A stretch of DNA of 54,337 nucleotides, from contig CACYIK010000017.1 in NCBI GenBank assembly GCA_902774395.1, positions 1-54,337 on the forward strand, written 5' to 3'. This document shows positions 6,560 through 14,323 of the stretch, piece after piece. This stretch comes from an uncultured Bacteroidota bacterium (GTDB taxonomy: Bacteria > Bacteroidota > Bacteroidia > Bacteroidales > P3). The position numbers were made by a program, and so were the translations under genes. Below the pieces are notes generated by a model. The model saw nothing but the letters and a program-made list of their open reading frames with translations. It had not been told where the DNA came from and made no database searches. How positions within the stretch are numbered: position 1 is the first letter of the stretch; each line of letters starts with the position of its first letter.

Positions 6560-9484
6560 TTATTCCCCAGCCATGCGGAATTCTAATTCGTAGTTTTTTA
6601 TGAAGTCTATCTCCTCTTGCGTCAGACCATATAGTGGACCAATGTAGTCATCTATCTCATCAATGATGGATTTTGAACGGACTATTTTGTATTCTTTAAA
6701 TGAATCTACCAAATATTTAGATTCTCCTGTAGAAGTTCTTATGTTAGCATTCTTTTCAATATCTTGTAAGTACTTCTCGTAATGAGCTTCCAGCCATGCA
6801 ATATTTTTCTCAGTCAGCTTGGGTATAGAGAAATTGTCTATTTCATATGACTTCCAATCCAAATTATTAGAATATATTTGATAGAACCAAAATGACAAAT
6901 TACTACTTAAAATACACCCTATGGCATTAGCATAATTTTTCTCAAAAAGTAACGGTTTTTCCTTTGTGGAACCTGTTGGGTAATTTGTAACGACTTTAAA
7001 ATAGCGACCGCCTGTTGTCCTATAATATATTGGATTGCCGATGCTATTATAATATTGTGATAACCTATTGTGTGTAAAAAGTCGTTCCAGGATATTTCTC
7101 TCCAATTCAGTACCAATCTTGGGAATTCGTCCATATAACATCATGTCTTTTACATCAACAAATTGTAGATTACTTACCAGATGTTGTAGGTCAAACTCTT
7201 CGTCTTTTCTACGTCTATACATCTTTGTTGAGAAGAGATGATTGCACTGTGTTTTAGTTTTCTGAAACATCAAGATGGAAGTGTTAACAACGGCTCTTTC
7301 AAAAACAGGTACGGGGCGAACTGCATATGATGAAATATGAATATTGTCACAATTACTTAATAGGAGTTTATGTACGCCTGCTAAAGAGTCGCTGGATGTT
7401 AGAGAAATAGGGACAATGTATGCAAAAGAACCTCCATTACGCAACAAATTATACCCATGTTCAATAAACAAAGTATACGTATCAAGAGATCCTTTTTGCT
7501 TTCCGTGTATTGTTTTTGCGGTATTGTAAATTGTCTTATAATATCGTTTTTCTTCTTCTCCGTATTTGGCTCCATATGGAGGATTTGCAATTACAATATC
7601 AAAACCATCTTTATCAAATATGTCTTTGAACCAAGTGTGCCAGAGGAAGAAGTCTTGGTTGGCGGAGCAATCCATCTTCTCCAACTTGGCGAGGGAGGCG
7701 GGTGTGCCACCGATGCTCTCACGGATGAGGGTCTTTACCTCTTCGTTGATGGCTTGACGCATACTGGCTTTCTGCTTGTGGTCGGTGACGGAGAAATACT
7801 CGCGCAACAGGCGTTGCAGGTTCTGTCGGCTGGTATGGCTATCAAGTCCCAGCACCAACTGCATCGATTTGGATTGTCCGCCACGTAAACGGCTCGAGAT
7901 ACGACTGAGGTCAAAGCCCTCGAAACTCTCTATTAGGCTGTTGCCCTGCATAAACTTGTAGTCGAAGTTGGGCAATGGCTCCGGTTCCTCGGCATCGACA
8001 ACTATGGAGAGCCAAAAGCGCAGGCGGGCGATGTCAATGGCACCTTTCTCTATATCGACACCGTAGATGTTGTTCTCGATGATTTCTTTCTTTAACTCGA
8101 CGCGAGAAGCGGTTTCTTCTATTGCCTCGCGGCAACGCCACAATTCATTCAGCAGGCCCATGGGGAAGGCTCCGCTACCAATGGCGGGGTCGCAAATCTT
8201 CACCTCGCGTAGGGCGGTGTCGAGGGCGTCGCGATAAGGCTCCAACTCGGGTTGCATCTCGTGGGTCTCGACAAAAGCCCGAATGTATTTATCGCGAGCA
8301 GGACTATCTGATTTTTCTTTTTGTTCTTTTCGTTCTGATTGAGATTTGTCTATCTGTGTGGCGAGGTAGGCAATGAGCGACTCTTTGCACATATAGCGCA
8401 CTATCTCCTTGGGAGTATAGAACGCTCCTTTGGCTTTGTTGTCCTCCAGCAGACTCTCGAAGATCTTACCCAGCATCTCGGGGTCGACACCCACTTCAGC
8501 ATCGTCGGGGTCATTTTCGTCGACGGTGAAATTGTAGGAGGCCATGAATTTGAAGAGTTCTTCAAAAAGTGTGGCGGGCAGCTTTATCTTCAGATTGTCC
8601 ACCTCGTCGCGCTCAAACAAGCCACCATTCAGATAGGGCAACTTCTCCCATTGTTTCAAGAGGCCTTTGTCCCAATGCTCATCAGCAAAGAGTTTCTCTC
8701 GCTGGTTGCTCTCGGTGTTGAAGATGCCAAAGAACAGAGGCTCCAGCACTTTCTCGAGGAAGTCGGCCCTGCGGTCGAATGGCTGCATAAAGAAGAGGTT
8801 CTTCAGAAACTCGGGGTCGTCATCCAGCCAACGTTTCTTCTGCAGGAAATGCAGGAAGACAATGCGTCCCATCATCTTCTTCACATAGTCGTGAATGGTA
8901 GCACCCTCAAAGCCCTGTCCCTTCAACTCATTGATGATAATGTCGTAGTGGCGATGGTATTCGTCGAAGAACTCCTTGCTGAGAGCATCGACGGAGAAGG
9001 CCTCCCTGAGGTCGGACAGCTTGAAACGGCCATTCTTCTCTGCCACCTTTCCCAGTCGCTCTAACGGGGTTTTGTATTGTCCCTGTTCGTCACCAAGGAT
9101 ATAAGAGAAACGCTTGGCTGCGGTATTGCCTTCTTTGAGGTCGCAAATGTAGGAGAGGCGCCAATGATTACCGTCGTCGAAGATGGCAATGGCTCCATCG
9201 ACATCGTACTTCAGATAAGGGCTAATCAGTTTGCGCAACCCCACCCGCTTGCGACGCACATCGCCTCCATCGGCCACACGGGTATAGAAGAAACCCAACA
9301 GACGGCCGTCGGTGTCTTCCATCTGGCAGATATAATGGCTTTTGTCGCCAGTAGCATTAGTGTCGAGCAATTCTGGCGTTGTGGCCACATCGTTGCTGCC
9401 GAATAGGCGGTGGACAATCTCGTTGCTATAGGTCTTATAGTCGAACGGCGATTTGAATATCTTGCGGAGGGTTTCGGGGTTCAT
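6560..9484 (-). CDS. Eco57I-type N6-adenine DNA methyltransferase / type IIG-like
   Basis: The product is 974 residues. Class I methyltransferase motifs are clear: GAFYTP (about 354-359, motif X), DPAIGSGAF (about 432-440, AdoMet binding) and IANPPYG (about 632-638, catalytic NPPY for N6-adenine). The C-terminal third resembles the target-recognition part of Eco57I/BREX PglX-like enzymes. The first 300 residues could carry another domain, but I see no clear PD-(D/E)xK nuclease motif, so cleavage probably depends on a partner. It follows the PLD-helicase gene by 54 bp. The pair suggests a restriction-modification or BREX/DISARM-like arrangement in which this enzyme marks self DNA. The 3' part is AT-rich compared with its 5' part. 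Confidence 0.88.
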   Translation of the reverse strand: MNPETLRKIFKSPFDYKTYSNEIVHRLFGSNDVATTPELLDTNATGDKSHYICQMEDTDGRLLGFFYTRVADGGDVRRKRVGLRKLISPYLKYDVDGAIAIFDDGNHWRLSYICDLKEGNTAAKRFSYILGDEQGQYKTPLERLGKVAEKNGRFKLSDLREAFSVDALSKEFFDEYHRHYDIIINELKGQGFEGATIHDYVKKMMGRIVFLHFLQKKRWLDDDPEFLKNLFFMQPFDRRADFLEKVLEPLFFGIFNTESNQREKLFADEHWDKGLLKQWEKLPYLNGGLFERDEVDNLKIKLPATLFEELFKFMASYNFTVDENDPDDAEVGVDPEMLGKIFESLLEDNKAKGAFYTPKEIVRYMCKESLIAYLATQIDKSQSERKEQKEKSDSPARDKYIRAFVETHEMQPELEPYRDALDTALREVKICDPAIGSGAFPMGLLNELWRCREAIEETASRVELKKEIIENNIYGVDIEKGAIDIARLRFWLSIVVDAEEPEPLPNFDYKFMQGNSLIESFEGFDLSRISSRLRGGQSKSMQLVLGLDSHTSRQNLQRLLREYFSVTDHKQKASMRQAINEEVKTLIRESIGGTPASLAKLEKMDCSANQDFFLWHTWFKDIFDKDGFDIVIANPPYGAKYGEEEKRYYKTIYNTAKTIHGKQKGSLDTYTLFIEHGYNLLRNGGSFAYIVPISLTSSDSLAGVHKLLLSNCDNIHISSYAVRPVPVFERAVVNTSILMFQKTKTQCNHLFSTKMYRRRKDEEFDLQHLVSNLQFVDVKDMMLYGRIPKIGTELERNILERLFTHNRLSQYYNSIGNPIYYRTTGGRYFKVVTNYPTGSTKEKPLLFEKNYANAIGCILSSNLSFWFYQIYSNNLDWKSYEIDNFSIPKLTEKNIAWLEAHYEKYLQDIEKNANIRTSTGESKYLVDSFKEYKIVRSKSIIDEIDDYIGPLYGLTQEEIDFIKNYELEFRMAGE

Positions 9485-9496
9485 ATTGAAGAGTTT

Positions 9497-9524
9497 AAAG
9501 GTTCAAAGGTTTAAGGGTTCAAAA
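9497..9524. repeat. 8-bp short tandem repeat between helicase and methyltransferase genes
   Basis: Three imperfect units of the form AAAGGTTC lie in the 54-bp gap between the two genes. The array is similar in kind to the many short-period arrays elsewhere in the window. Confidence 0.5.
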
Positions 9525-9538
9525 AGATAGCAGATGAA

Positions 9539-12500
9539 TTAGGCGGGAATAAAAGTTTCGGAAAGGATGATGTCGGCTGTGGTGAGGGCCACCTTCTTTG
9601 TGGTGTTTTGCGTTTGCGGCTGCCCGTAGCGGTTGTCCAACTCTTCGAGCTGCTCCAGAATCTTGATGATGGGAGCCGGCTCTTTCTTTTGTTTTTTCGA
9701 CATGCGGATAAGTGCGTCGGCCAACTGGTTGTAAGTCCCGCGTTCCACCAACTGTTTCAGTCGGTCGAGGGTGTGGCGGCCTTCATCGTCAAGCATAGGA
9801 CGTATCTCGCGCAGGAATGCGGCGGCTTTCTTGGCGTCGTTGTCTTTGCTGCCAATCTTGGGCTTGTCATCCTGATGCTCGCGCTGCTGGTCGAAGGTGT
9901 ATTGCTTCAAGGCTGTCTGCACCTGCTCATAGTGTAGGGACTCGCTGTCGCCGAAAGGCACGGCCTTCTCGTCGGGCTCAGCATAGAAGATATCCGCTGC
10001 TTCAAGGAAGGATAGCTCGCGGATGGATTCACCGACAAGATAGAAGGCCTTCTTAAGAGGAGAAGCGAGGTAGGATATGGTTTGAGGTCGCGTACCTTCG
10101 GCACGCATGGATGTGGGATTTTGGTTGCCCCACACTGCGCCTTCGGCTTGTGTGGGGTTATTGAGATTGAGCCTCTCCGAGGCTCTTGCACAGCGGCTTT
10201 TGGGGGGCAGCTGTTTGATTTTGCGATAAAGGGCGGGATTGGTATCGTGGAGGTGCCGCACTTCGCCGATCAACTCGAAGTTGCGGTCGGTCTCGTCGCG
10301 CACGTCGGCGTTGAAGAGTTTGAATTCATGCACCATCTCTTCGTGCGAGTAGATTCTGGTGTCCTCGCCGAGGGCGGAATGGAAACTTTGCAGTTTGATG
10401 AGCGAGTTCTTCTTCAGGCTGATGATGGCATCGCCTGGGTCGGAGGGGTAGAACATATAGTTGTAGATGGCGTCGGCGGTGGAGCCGATACGGTTCACAC
10501 GACCGATGCGCTGCATCAGGCGGGTGGCATTCCAAGGACTGTCGTAGTTGACAATGACATTGGCGCGGTGCAGGTTGACACCTTCGGCCAGCACATCGGA
10601 GGTGATGATTATGTTATAGTCGTTTCGCCACTCCTTCTTGTATTTGGCATCGAAGTTCGCCTGTATGGTCTCGCGCAGACGGTTGCGATTTTTTGCACAA
10701 ACGGCAAGGATGTCGTTGCGGTGCAGACGTTCTTTCAGTTCCTTCTCCAGATAGTTGACGGTATCGACACTCTCGCTGAACACCACCAGTTTGCCCTCGA
10801 GATTCTTGTCCTTTTCGAACAATTCGCCTTCCAACATGCTGACAAATAGGTCGAGTTTGGGGTCGCTTTTCACTTTATCCCAGCGCTTGCATAGGTTTTC
10901 GAGTACCTCAGCATCGTATTCCAACATTGGCAGGAAGTCGGGCTGAAAGTCGGCAGCTTTAAAAACGATCTCTTTTTGGTCAAGCCCCTTGCCGATGGCT
11001 ATCTCGATAATCTCATCCAACTCCAACCCGTCGGACTGCAGTTTCTTTACGTTCAGTTCGGGAGCGATGATGACCTTGTCTTCCTCGAACATCTTTATCA
11101 TGCCCATGGTGGCGTCGAGGAGGGTGTGGAGCGAACGGCGGAAAGCGTCGAAACTGCTCTCCAAACGTTTGACCATGTGTGTTTGGTAGATAGATGCCAG
11201 AGAGTCGGCCATGTGTTTGGCCGTTTTGCCAGAAGGAATCTTGTAAGACGGACAATATTCTATAGCTCGGTAACGGGCATAACGTAAGCCGCTTCCGTCG
11301 AATATTTCGGGATTATCATCCTTTAGGTTGGCGGTAGGTGTATCCACCAGTTTCTTGTAGGTGTCGACAAAGAGCATCAGTACATCGGGTGACATCTGGT
11401 AGGTGCGGTCGGTGGGGTCGAGCAGTTGAGGGAAGTGTATCTCGCTGGCATAACGGGGCTCATGCTGGATATTGCTGCGGGTACGGCGCACCATCACCTT
11501 CTCCAACACGGTGTGACGGAGTTTCTGGTTAATCTCATCGATGTGGCTGGTGAGGTATTCGGCACTCAAGGTGCGGCGTTGCGACATAAGGCTTTTGAAT
11601 TCCTTAATCCATGGAGCAAAGGTGTCGGCAATGTTTCCCACTCCATCGAGGGTACAGCGGGCGGTATCTTGGAACAGCAGCAGCTGGTTCTTGATATCCT
11701 CCGGGGTGTTGTTGAGTGGAGTGGCCGAAAGCAGAAGCACCCTCTTGTTTCCTTTTATGTTGCCTTTGTTGAGTCGCGCTGATTTACAGATGCGTTGCAG
11801 CAGGTCGTAGTTGCAGTTGCTGTCGTGCCGGAAGTTGTGGGCTTCATCGACAATGATGAGGTCGTAGTATTCCTTCTCGTCGTAGCCGTCACCCTCGATG
11901 ATTTTCTCAAGGCTTCCATTGGTGATAAAGCGGCTGTATTTGTTCTTGATGCCGAAATCCTTGAAGGTGTCCTCCCAGTTGCTTTTAACCGATGGCGGGA
12001 AGATGACGAGGATACGGGTGTTGTCGCCGTTGGCGGCGATAAAACGCTGGGCAATCATGGCAGCCACCACGGTCTTTCCCAAACCCACCACGTCGGCAAT
12101 GAAGCAACCGCCGTGTTTCATCATGATATCATAACCCTGCACTACGGCGTCGCGTTGATAGGTGAGGTTGTCGTAATTGTCGGGGAGCTGAGGAACGAAG
12201 TCATCCTCAACCTGGTTGCCGAAATGGTCGATGAGCATACGCATGTACAACTCGTATGGGGTCGGCTGGTCTTCATCGGGAGCGAGATGGGTCTTCCCGA
12301 CGATTTGGTTCACATCTTCTAGCGTTATTGGGATTGCGTCGTTCCACAGCTCTTGGAACTGCTCCTCACAATAGTGCACATCATCGTAATCCTTCATGGC
12401 CACGTTGAGCTCGTAACGGGGCGGTTCGGTGGTTCCGAGACCCTGAGCGCTGAGGTTACTGCTACCCATGATAACCCATCCGTCGCTGTGTTCGCTGTGA

Positions 12501-12925
12501 TTCTTTGGCAGGCAGAGGTAAAACTTCGCGTGGAGGTCTTTGGTGGGGTGGATGCGCAGTTGCAGATGGCCTTCTGACACATCAGTACAGAACTGACGTA
12601 TGCCTTCGTCTACCTCGGACGAGTATTCGGATTGGTAGACATCACGAAGGAAATCTTCACAATATTGCTCGAGACTGACCTCTTTGTCTCCGAAGAATAG
12701 TTTACCAGCAGCCTGCGACTGACGGAAGATATTGTCGATATTGATACCGACGAGGATTCGAATTTCTTGGACATTGTCCAGTTCCTTGCGCAGTTTGAAG
12801 TAACCGCTGGAACGAAAATAGCCAACTACGGCATGGAAGATGTCGAAGTTGGCCATTCCTTGAGAGATACCGTGGAACTTGTCCATCAGCGTCGTCTCAA
12901 TATTATTGAAGAATTTGGTGCTCAT
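9539..12925 (-). CDS. PLD-nuclease / SNF2-family helicase fusion
   Basis: The product is 1128 residues from ATG 12925 (MSTKFFNNIE). A GTG nine codons upstream is the only longer start and is unlikely in this phylum. Residues 1-190 are a phospholipase D-like domain with one HxK...GSSN motif (HAK at 132-134, GSSN at 154-157). The SF2 helicase core follows: Walker A DVVGLGKT at about 278-285, DEAH at 360-363, LLSATPLNN, and motif VI QRIGRVNRIGS. PLD domains with a single HKD motif usually work as dimers and can cut DNA, as in BfiI. The combination suggests an ATP-driven restriction subunit. About 37 codons near residues 910-947 come from an in-frame palindromic repeat. It is the first gene of the five-gene operon, with a promoter at 13212-13243. 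Confidence 0.87.
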   Translation of the reverse strand: MSTKFFNNIETTLMDKFHGISQGMANFDIFHAVVGYFRSSGYFKLRKELDNVQEIRILVGINIDNIFRQSQAAGKLFFGDKEVSLEQYCEDFLRDVYQSEYSSEVDEGIRQFCTDVSEGHLQLRIHPTKDLHAKFYLCLPKNHSEHSDGWVIMGSSNLSAQGLGTTEPPRYELNVAMKDYDDVHYCEEQFQELWNDAIPITLEDVNQIVGKTHLAPDEDQPTPYELYMRMLIDHFGNQVEDDFVPQLPDNYDNLTYQRDAVVQGYDIMMKHGGCFIADVVGLGKTVVAAMIAQRFIAANGDNTRILVIFPPSVKSNWEDTFKDFGIKNKYSRFITNGSLEKIIEGDGYDEKEYYDLIIVDEAHNFRHDSNCNYDLLQRICKSARLNKGNIKGNKRVLLLSATPLNNTPEDIKNQLLLFQDTARCTLDGVGNIADTFAPWIKEFKSLMSQRRTLSAEYLTSHIDEINQKLRHTVLEKVMVRRTRSNIQHEPRYASEIHFPQLLDPTDRTYQMSPDVLMLFVDTYKKLVDTPTANLKDDNPEIFDGSGLRYARYRAIEYCPSYKIPSGKTAKHMADSLASIYQTHMVKRLESSFDAFRRSLHTLLDATMGMIKMFEEDKVIIAPELNVKKLQSDGLELDEIIEIAIGKGLDQKEIVFKAADFQPDFLPMLEYDAEVLENLCKRWDKVKSDPKLDLFVSMLEGELFEKDKNLEGKLVVFSESVDTVNYLEKELKERLHRNDILAVCAKNRNRLRETIQANFDAKYKKEWRNDYNIIITSDVLAEGVNLHRANVIVNYDSPWNATRLMQRIGRVNRIGSTADAIYNYMFYPSDPGDAIISLKKNSLIKLQSFHSALGEDTRIYSHEEMVHEFKLFNADVRDETDRNFELIGEVRHLHDTNPALYRKIKQLPPKSRCARASERLNLNNPTQAEGAVWGNQNPTSMRAEGTRPQTISYLASPLKKAFYLVGESIRELSFLEAADIFYAEPDEKAVPFGDSESLHYEQVQTALKQYTFDQQREHQDDKPKIGSKDNDAKKAAAFLREIRPMLDDEGRHTLDRLKQLVERGTYNQLADALIRMSKKQKKEPAPIIKILEQLEELDNRYGQPQTQNTTKKVALTTADIILSETFIPA
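10085..10195. repeat. palindromic dispersed element inside helicase gene
   Basis: Three hairpins lie side by side: GCGTACC-TTC-GGCACGC (10090-10106), CCCCACAC...GTGTGGGG (10128-10156) and GAGCCTCTCCGAGGCTC (10169-10185). On the minus strand the order CTCAATAACCCC-hairpin-GGGG..ACCAAA matches an intergenic copy at 48281-48336. It is read in frame as a stretch beginning ASERLNLNNPTQAEGAVWG, which breaks an otherwise ordinary domain. Confidence 0.8.
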
Positions 12926-12991
12926 AAGGCTCAACGTTTGGGGGCGTTTCACCTTTCAGAGAAGAAAAAAGTTATCCGTGATACTTTCAAT

Positions 12992-13107
12992 GTACCCGAG
13001 GATTTACTGGACTACCTACTACCATACAAGAAAGCACACGGATAAACCGCGTGCGTTCTGCTTTCTTGGCAGGTAGTACAATGAAAAGTGTCCAGTTTTT
13101 CGGGTAC
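12992..13107. repeat. inverted-repeat element, MITE-like or insertion-sequence remnant
   Basis: The two ends are imperfect inverted repeats. Left GTACCCGAGGATTTACTGGAC pairs with the complement of right GTCCAGTTTTTCGGGTAC, and inner arms CAAGAAAGCA and TGCTTTCTTG pair across a GC-rich centre. A short open frame that reads VIRDTFNVPEDLLDYLLPYKK passes through the left arm, so this may be the end of a lost transposase gene. It sits in the leader of the defence operon. Confidence 0.65.
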
Positions 13108-13211
13108 TCCAAAGAAAAGCAAAAACGCTTTAAATTATGTATTTACGCTCTATTCTATATTTCTTATTCTATATCTTTTAAATTAAATTGATTTGTTCTA
13201 ATTGACGATTG

Positions 13212-13243
13212 CAAAGGTACAAACTTTTTCTGAATCAGCCAAA
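13212..13243 (-). promoter_or_regulatory. promoter of the PLD-helicase operon
   Basis: On the minus strand TTTG (13240-13243), a 20-bp spacer and TACCTTTG (13212-13219) give a close match to the Bacteroidota -33/-7 consensus. The transcript would start near 13205 and carry a leader of about 280 nt, including the inverted-repeat element, before the ATG at 12925. Confidence 0.7.
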
Positions 13244-13343
13244 TTTATTTTTCCCGCCGGCATAAAATGAGACCGAAGTGAACTTTTCGTAACATTTCTG
13301 TTTTGTGCATACTATACTGATGAAAGCAATAAGAAAGCAAAAA

Positions 13344-13372
13344 GGGCCAGGGGATGATACATCCCCTGGCCC
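13344..13372 (-). terminator. intrinsic terminator, minus strand
   Basis: A perfect 13-bp stem (GGGCCAGGGGATG / CATCCCCTGGCCC) with an ATA loop is followed on the minus strand by TTTTTGC. It would stop leftward transcription before the defence operon promoter. Confidence 0.75.
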
Positions 13373-13389
13373 ACATTCTTCGCGCAAAA

Positions 13390-13419
13390 ACAAAAAAAGT
13401 GGTCAGATTTGACCACTTT
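13390..13419 (-). terminator. second intrinsic terminator, minus strand
   Basis: Stem AAAGTGGTCA / TGACCACTTT with a 4-nt loop runs into a T-rich tail on the minus strand (TTTTTTTGTTTTTG). Two tandem leftward terminators with no annotated leftward gene between them and the divergent rex promoter point to a small unannotated transcript. Confidence 0.75.
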
Positions 13420-13639
13420 CTTGCAATTCTTACCCCTTCGAATTCGAGAGGTTTGTATATTTCCCAGCAGTTCTTCTGTGGTAATCTTCATCCTGACTCT
13501 TACAGGCATGGGGTCATATATTCAAAAATACACCAAATGCAAAATATCTTTAGTAAAAATATACACTAAATAGAGATTAATTTTGATAAAGACATATAAA
13601 ATTTCTGGAGTGGCAAAATGTTTGGTTGAATAAAATTAT

Positions 13640-13670
13640 TTTGCGGATTGGTTTTTTTAGTGTATCTTTG
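13640..13670 (+). promoter_or_regulatory. promoter of rex
   Basis: TTTG at 640-643 of this kilobase (13640-13643), a 19-bp spacer and TATCTTTG at 13663-13670 match the Bacteroidota consensus. The ATG is 20 bp downstream of the -7 element, so the leader is very short. Confidence 0.75.
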
Positions 13671-13690
13671 CATTCCAAAACGATACTACT

Positions 13691-14323
13691 ATGAATGACG
13701 AAAAGCCGTTGGTGATACCTAAGTCGACGCTGAGCAGGATGCCCATTTACTACTGCTATCTGCAGGAGCGGATGCAGGAGGGTGCGGAGTATGTGTCGTC
13801 GTCGACCATCGCCGAGAGTCTGGGACTGAACAGCGTGCAAGTGCGTAAGGACCTGGCGGGTGTGAGCACGACACCCGGACGGTCGAAGGTGGGCTTCAAG
13901 ACCAAGCAGCTGCTGGACGACATGAAGCGTTTCCTGGGTTATGACACGCTGGAGGAGGCTATCCTGGTGGGCGCGGGAGGACTGGGCAGGACGCTGCTGC
14001 AGTACCCCGGCTTCAAGAACTACGGTCTGGATATCGTGGCGGGCTTTGACACTGACGAGAGCCTGTGGGGCCGCAGCTTCGGCGGCAAGCCTATCTATAG
14101 CATCGCGAAGATGGAGACGGTGGTGAAGAGCCACGAGGTGAGGATAGGCATCATCACGGTGCCGGGTCCTCAGGCCCAGCGTGTGGCCGACGCCATGGTG
14201 GCGTGCGGCATCAAGGCTATCTGGAATTTCGCCCCCGCACATGTGGACCTGCCACGGGGGGTAGTCATCAAGAACGAGAATCTTGCCGCCTCGCTGGCGG
14301 TGCTGGCGTTGAAGCTAGACTAG
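13691..14323 (+). CDS. rex: redox-sensing transcriptional repressor Rex
   Basis: The product is 210 residues, the usual length. An N-terminal winged helix (VIPKSTLSRMPIYYCYLQ; SSSTIAESLGLNSVQVRKDL) is followed by a Rossmann fold with GAGGLGRTLL at about 94-103 and a C-terminal swapped helix. Rex binds NADH/NAD+ and represses fermentation and respiration genes when the NADH ratio is low. The start is fixed by the promoter directly upstream. The gene is convergent with rimO, and the two stop regions overlap by 9 bp. Confidence 0.95.
   Translation: MNDEKPLVIPKSTLSRMPIYYCYLQERMQEGAEYVSSSTIAESLGLNSVQVRKDLAGVSTTPGRSKVGFKTKQLLDDMKRFLGYDTLEEAILVGAGGLGRTLLQYPGFKNYGLDIVAGFDTDESLWGRSFGGKPIYSIAKMETVVKSHEVRIGIITVPGPQAQRVADAMVACGIKAIWNFAPAHVDLPRGVVIKNENLAASLAVLALKLD

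Larger units (their letters stand above)
12926..13690. other. non-coding region between defence operon and rex
   Basis: This divergent region of about 765 bp has no convincing gene. From left to right it holds a 116-bp inverted-repeat element (12992-13107), a minus-strand promoter (13212-13243), two hairpin terminators facing left (13344-13419), a possible small minus-strand transcript, and the plus-strand rex promoter (13640-13670). Confidence 0.7.

Noticed and set aside
12926..12952. GTG start nine codons upstream of the PLD-helicase ATG
   Set aside because: GTG starts are rare in this phylum, and the MSTKFFNN beginning at ATG 12925 resembles the usual start of such helicases.
12767..13045. 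92-codon plus-strand frame over the helicase start
   Set aside because: Most of it is antisense to the PLD-helicase gene. Only its last 30 codons, which pass through the inverted-repeat element, could be a remnant of a transposase gene.
13312..13509. 65-codon minus-strand frame
   Set aside because: It reads through two intrinsic terminators, so it cannot be made as one protein. The region fits a short RNA instead.
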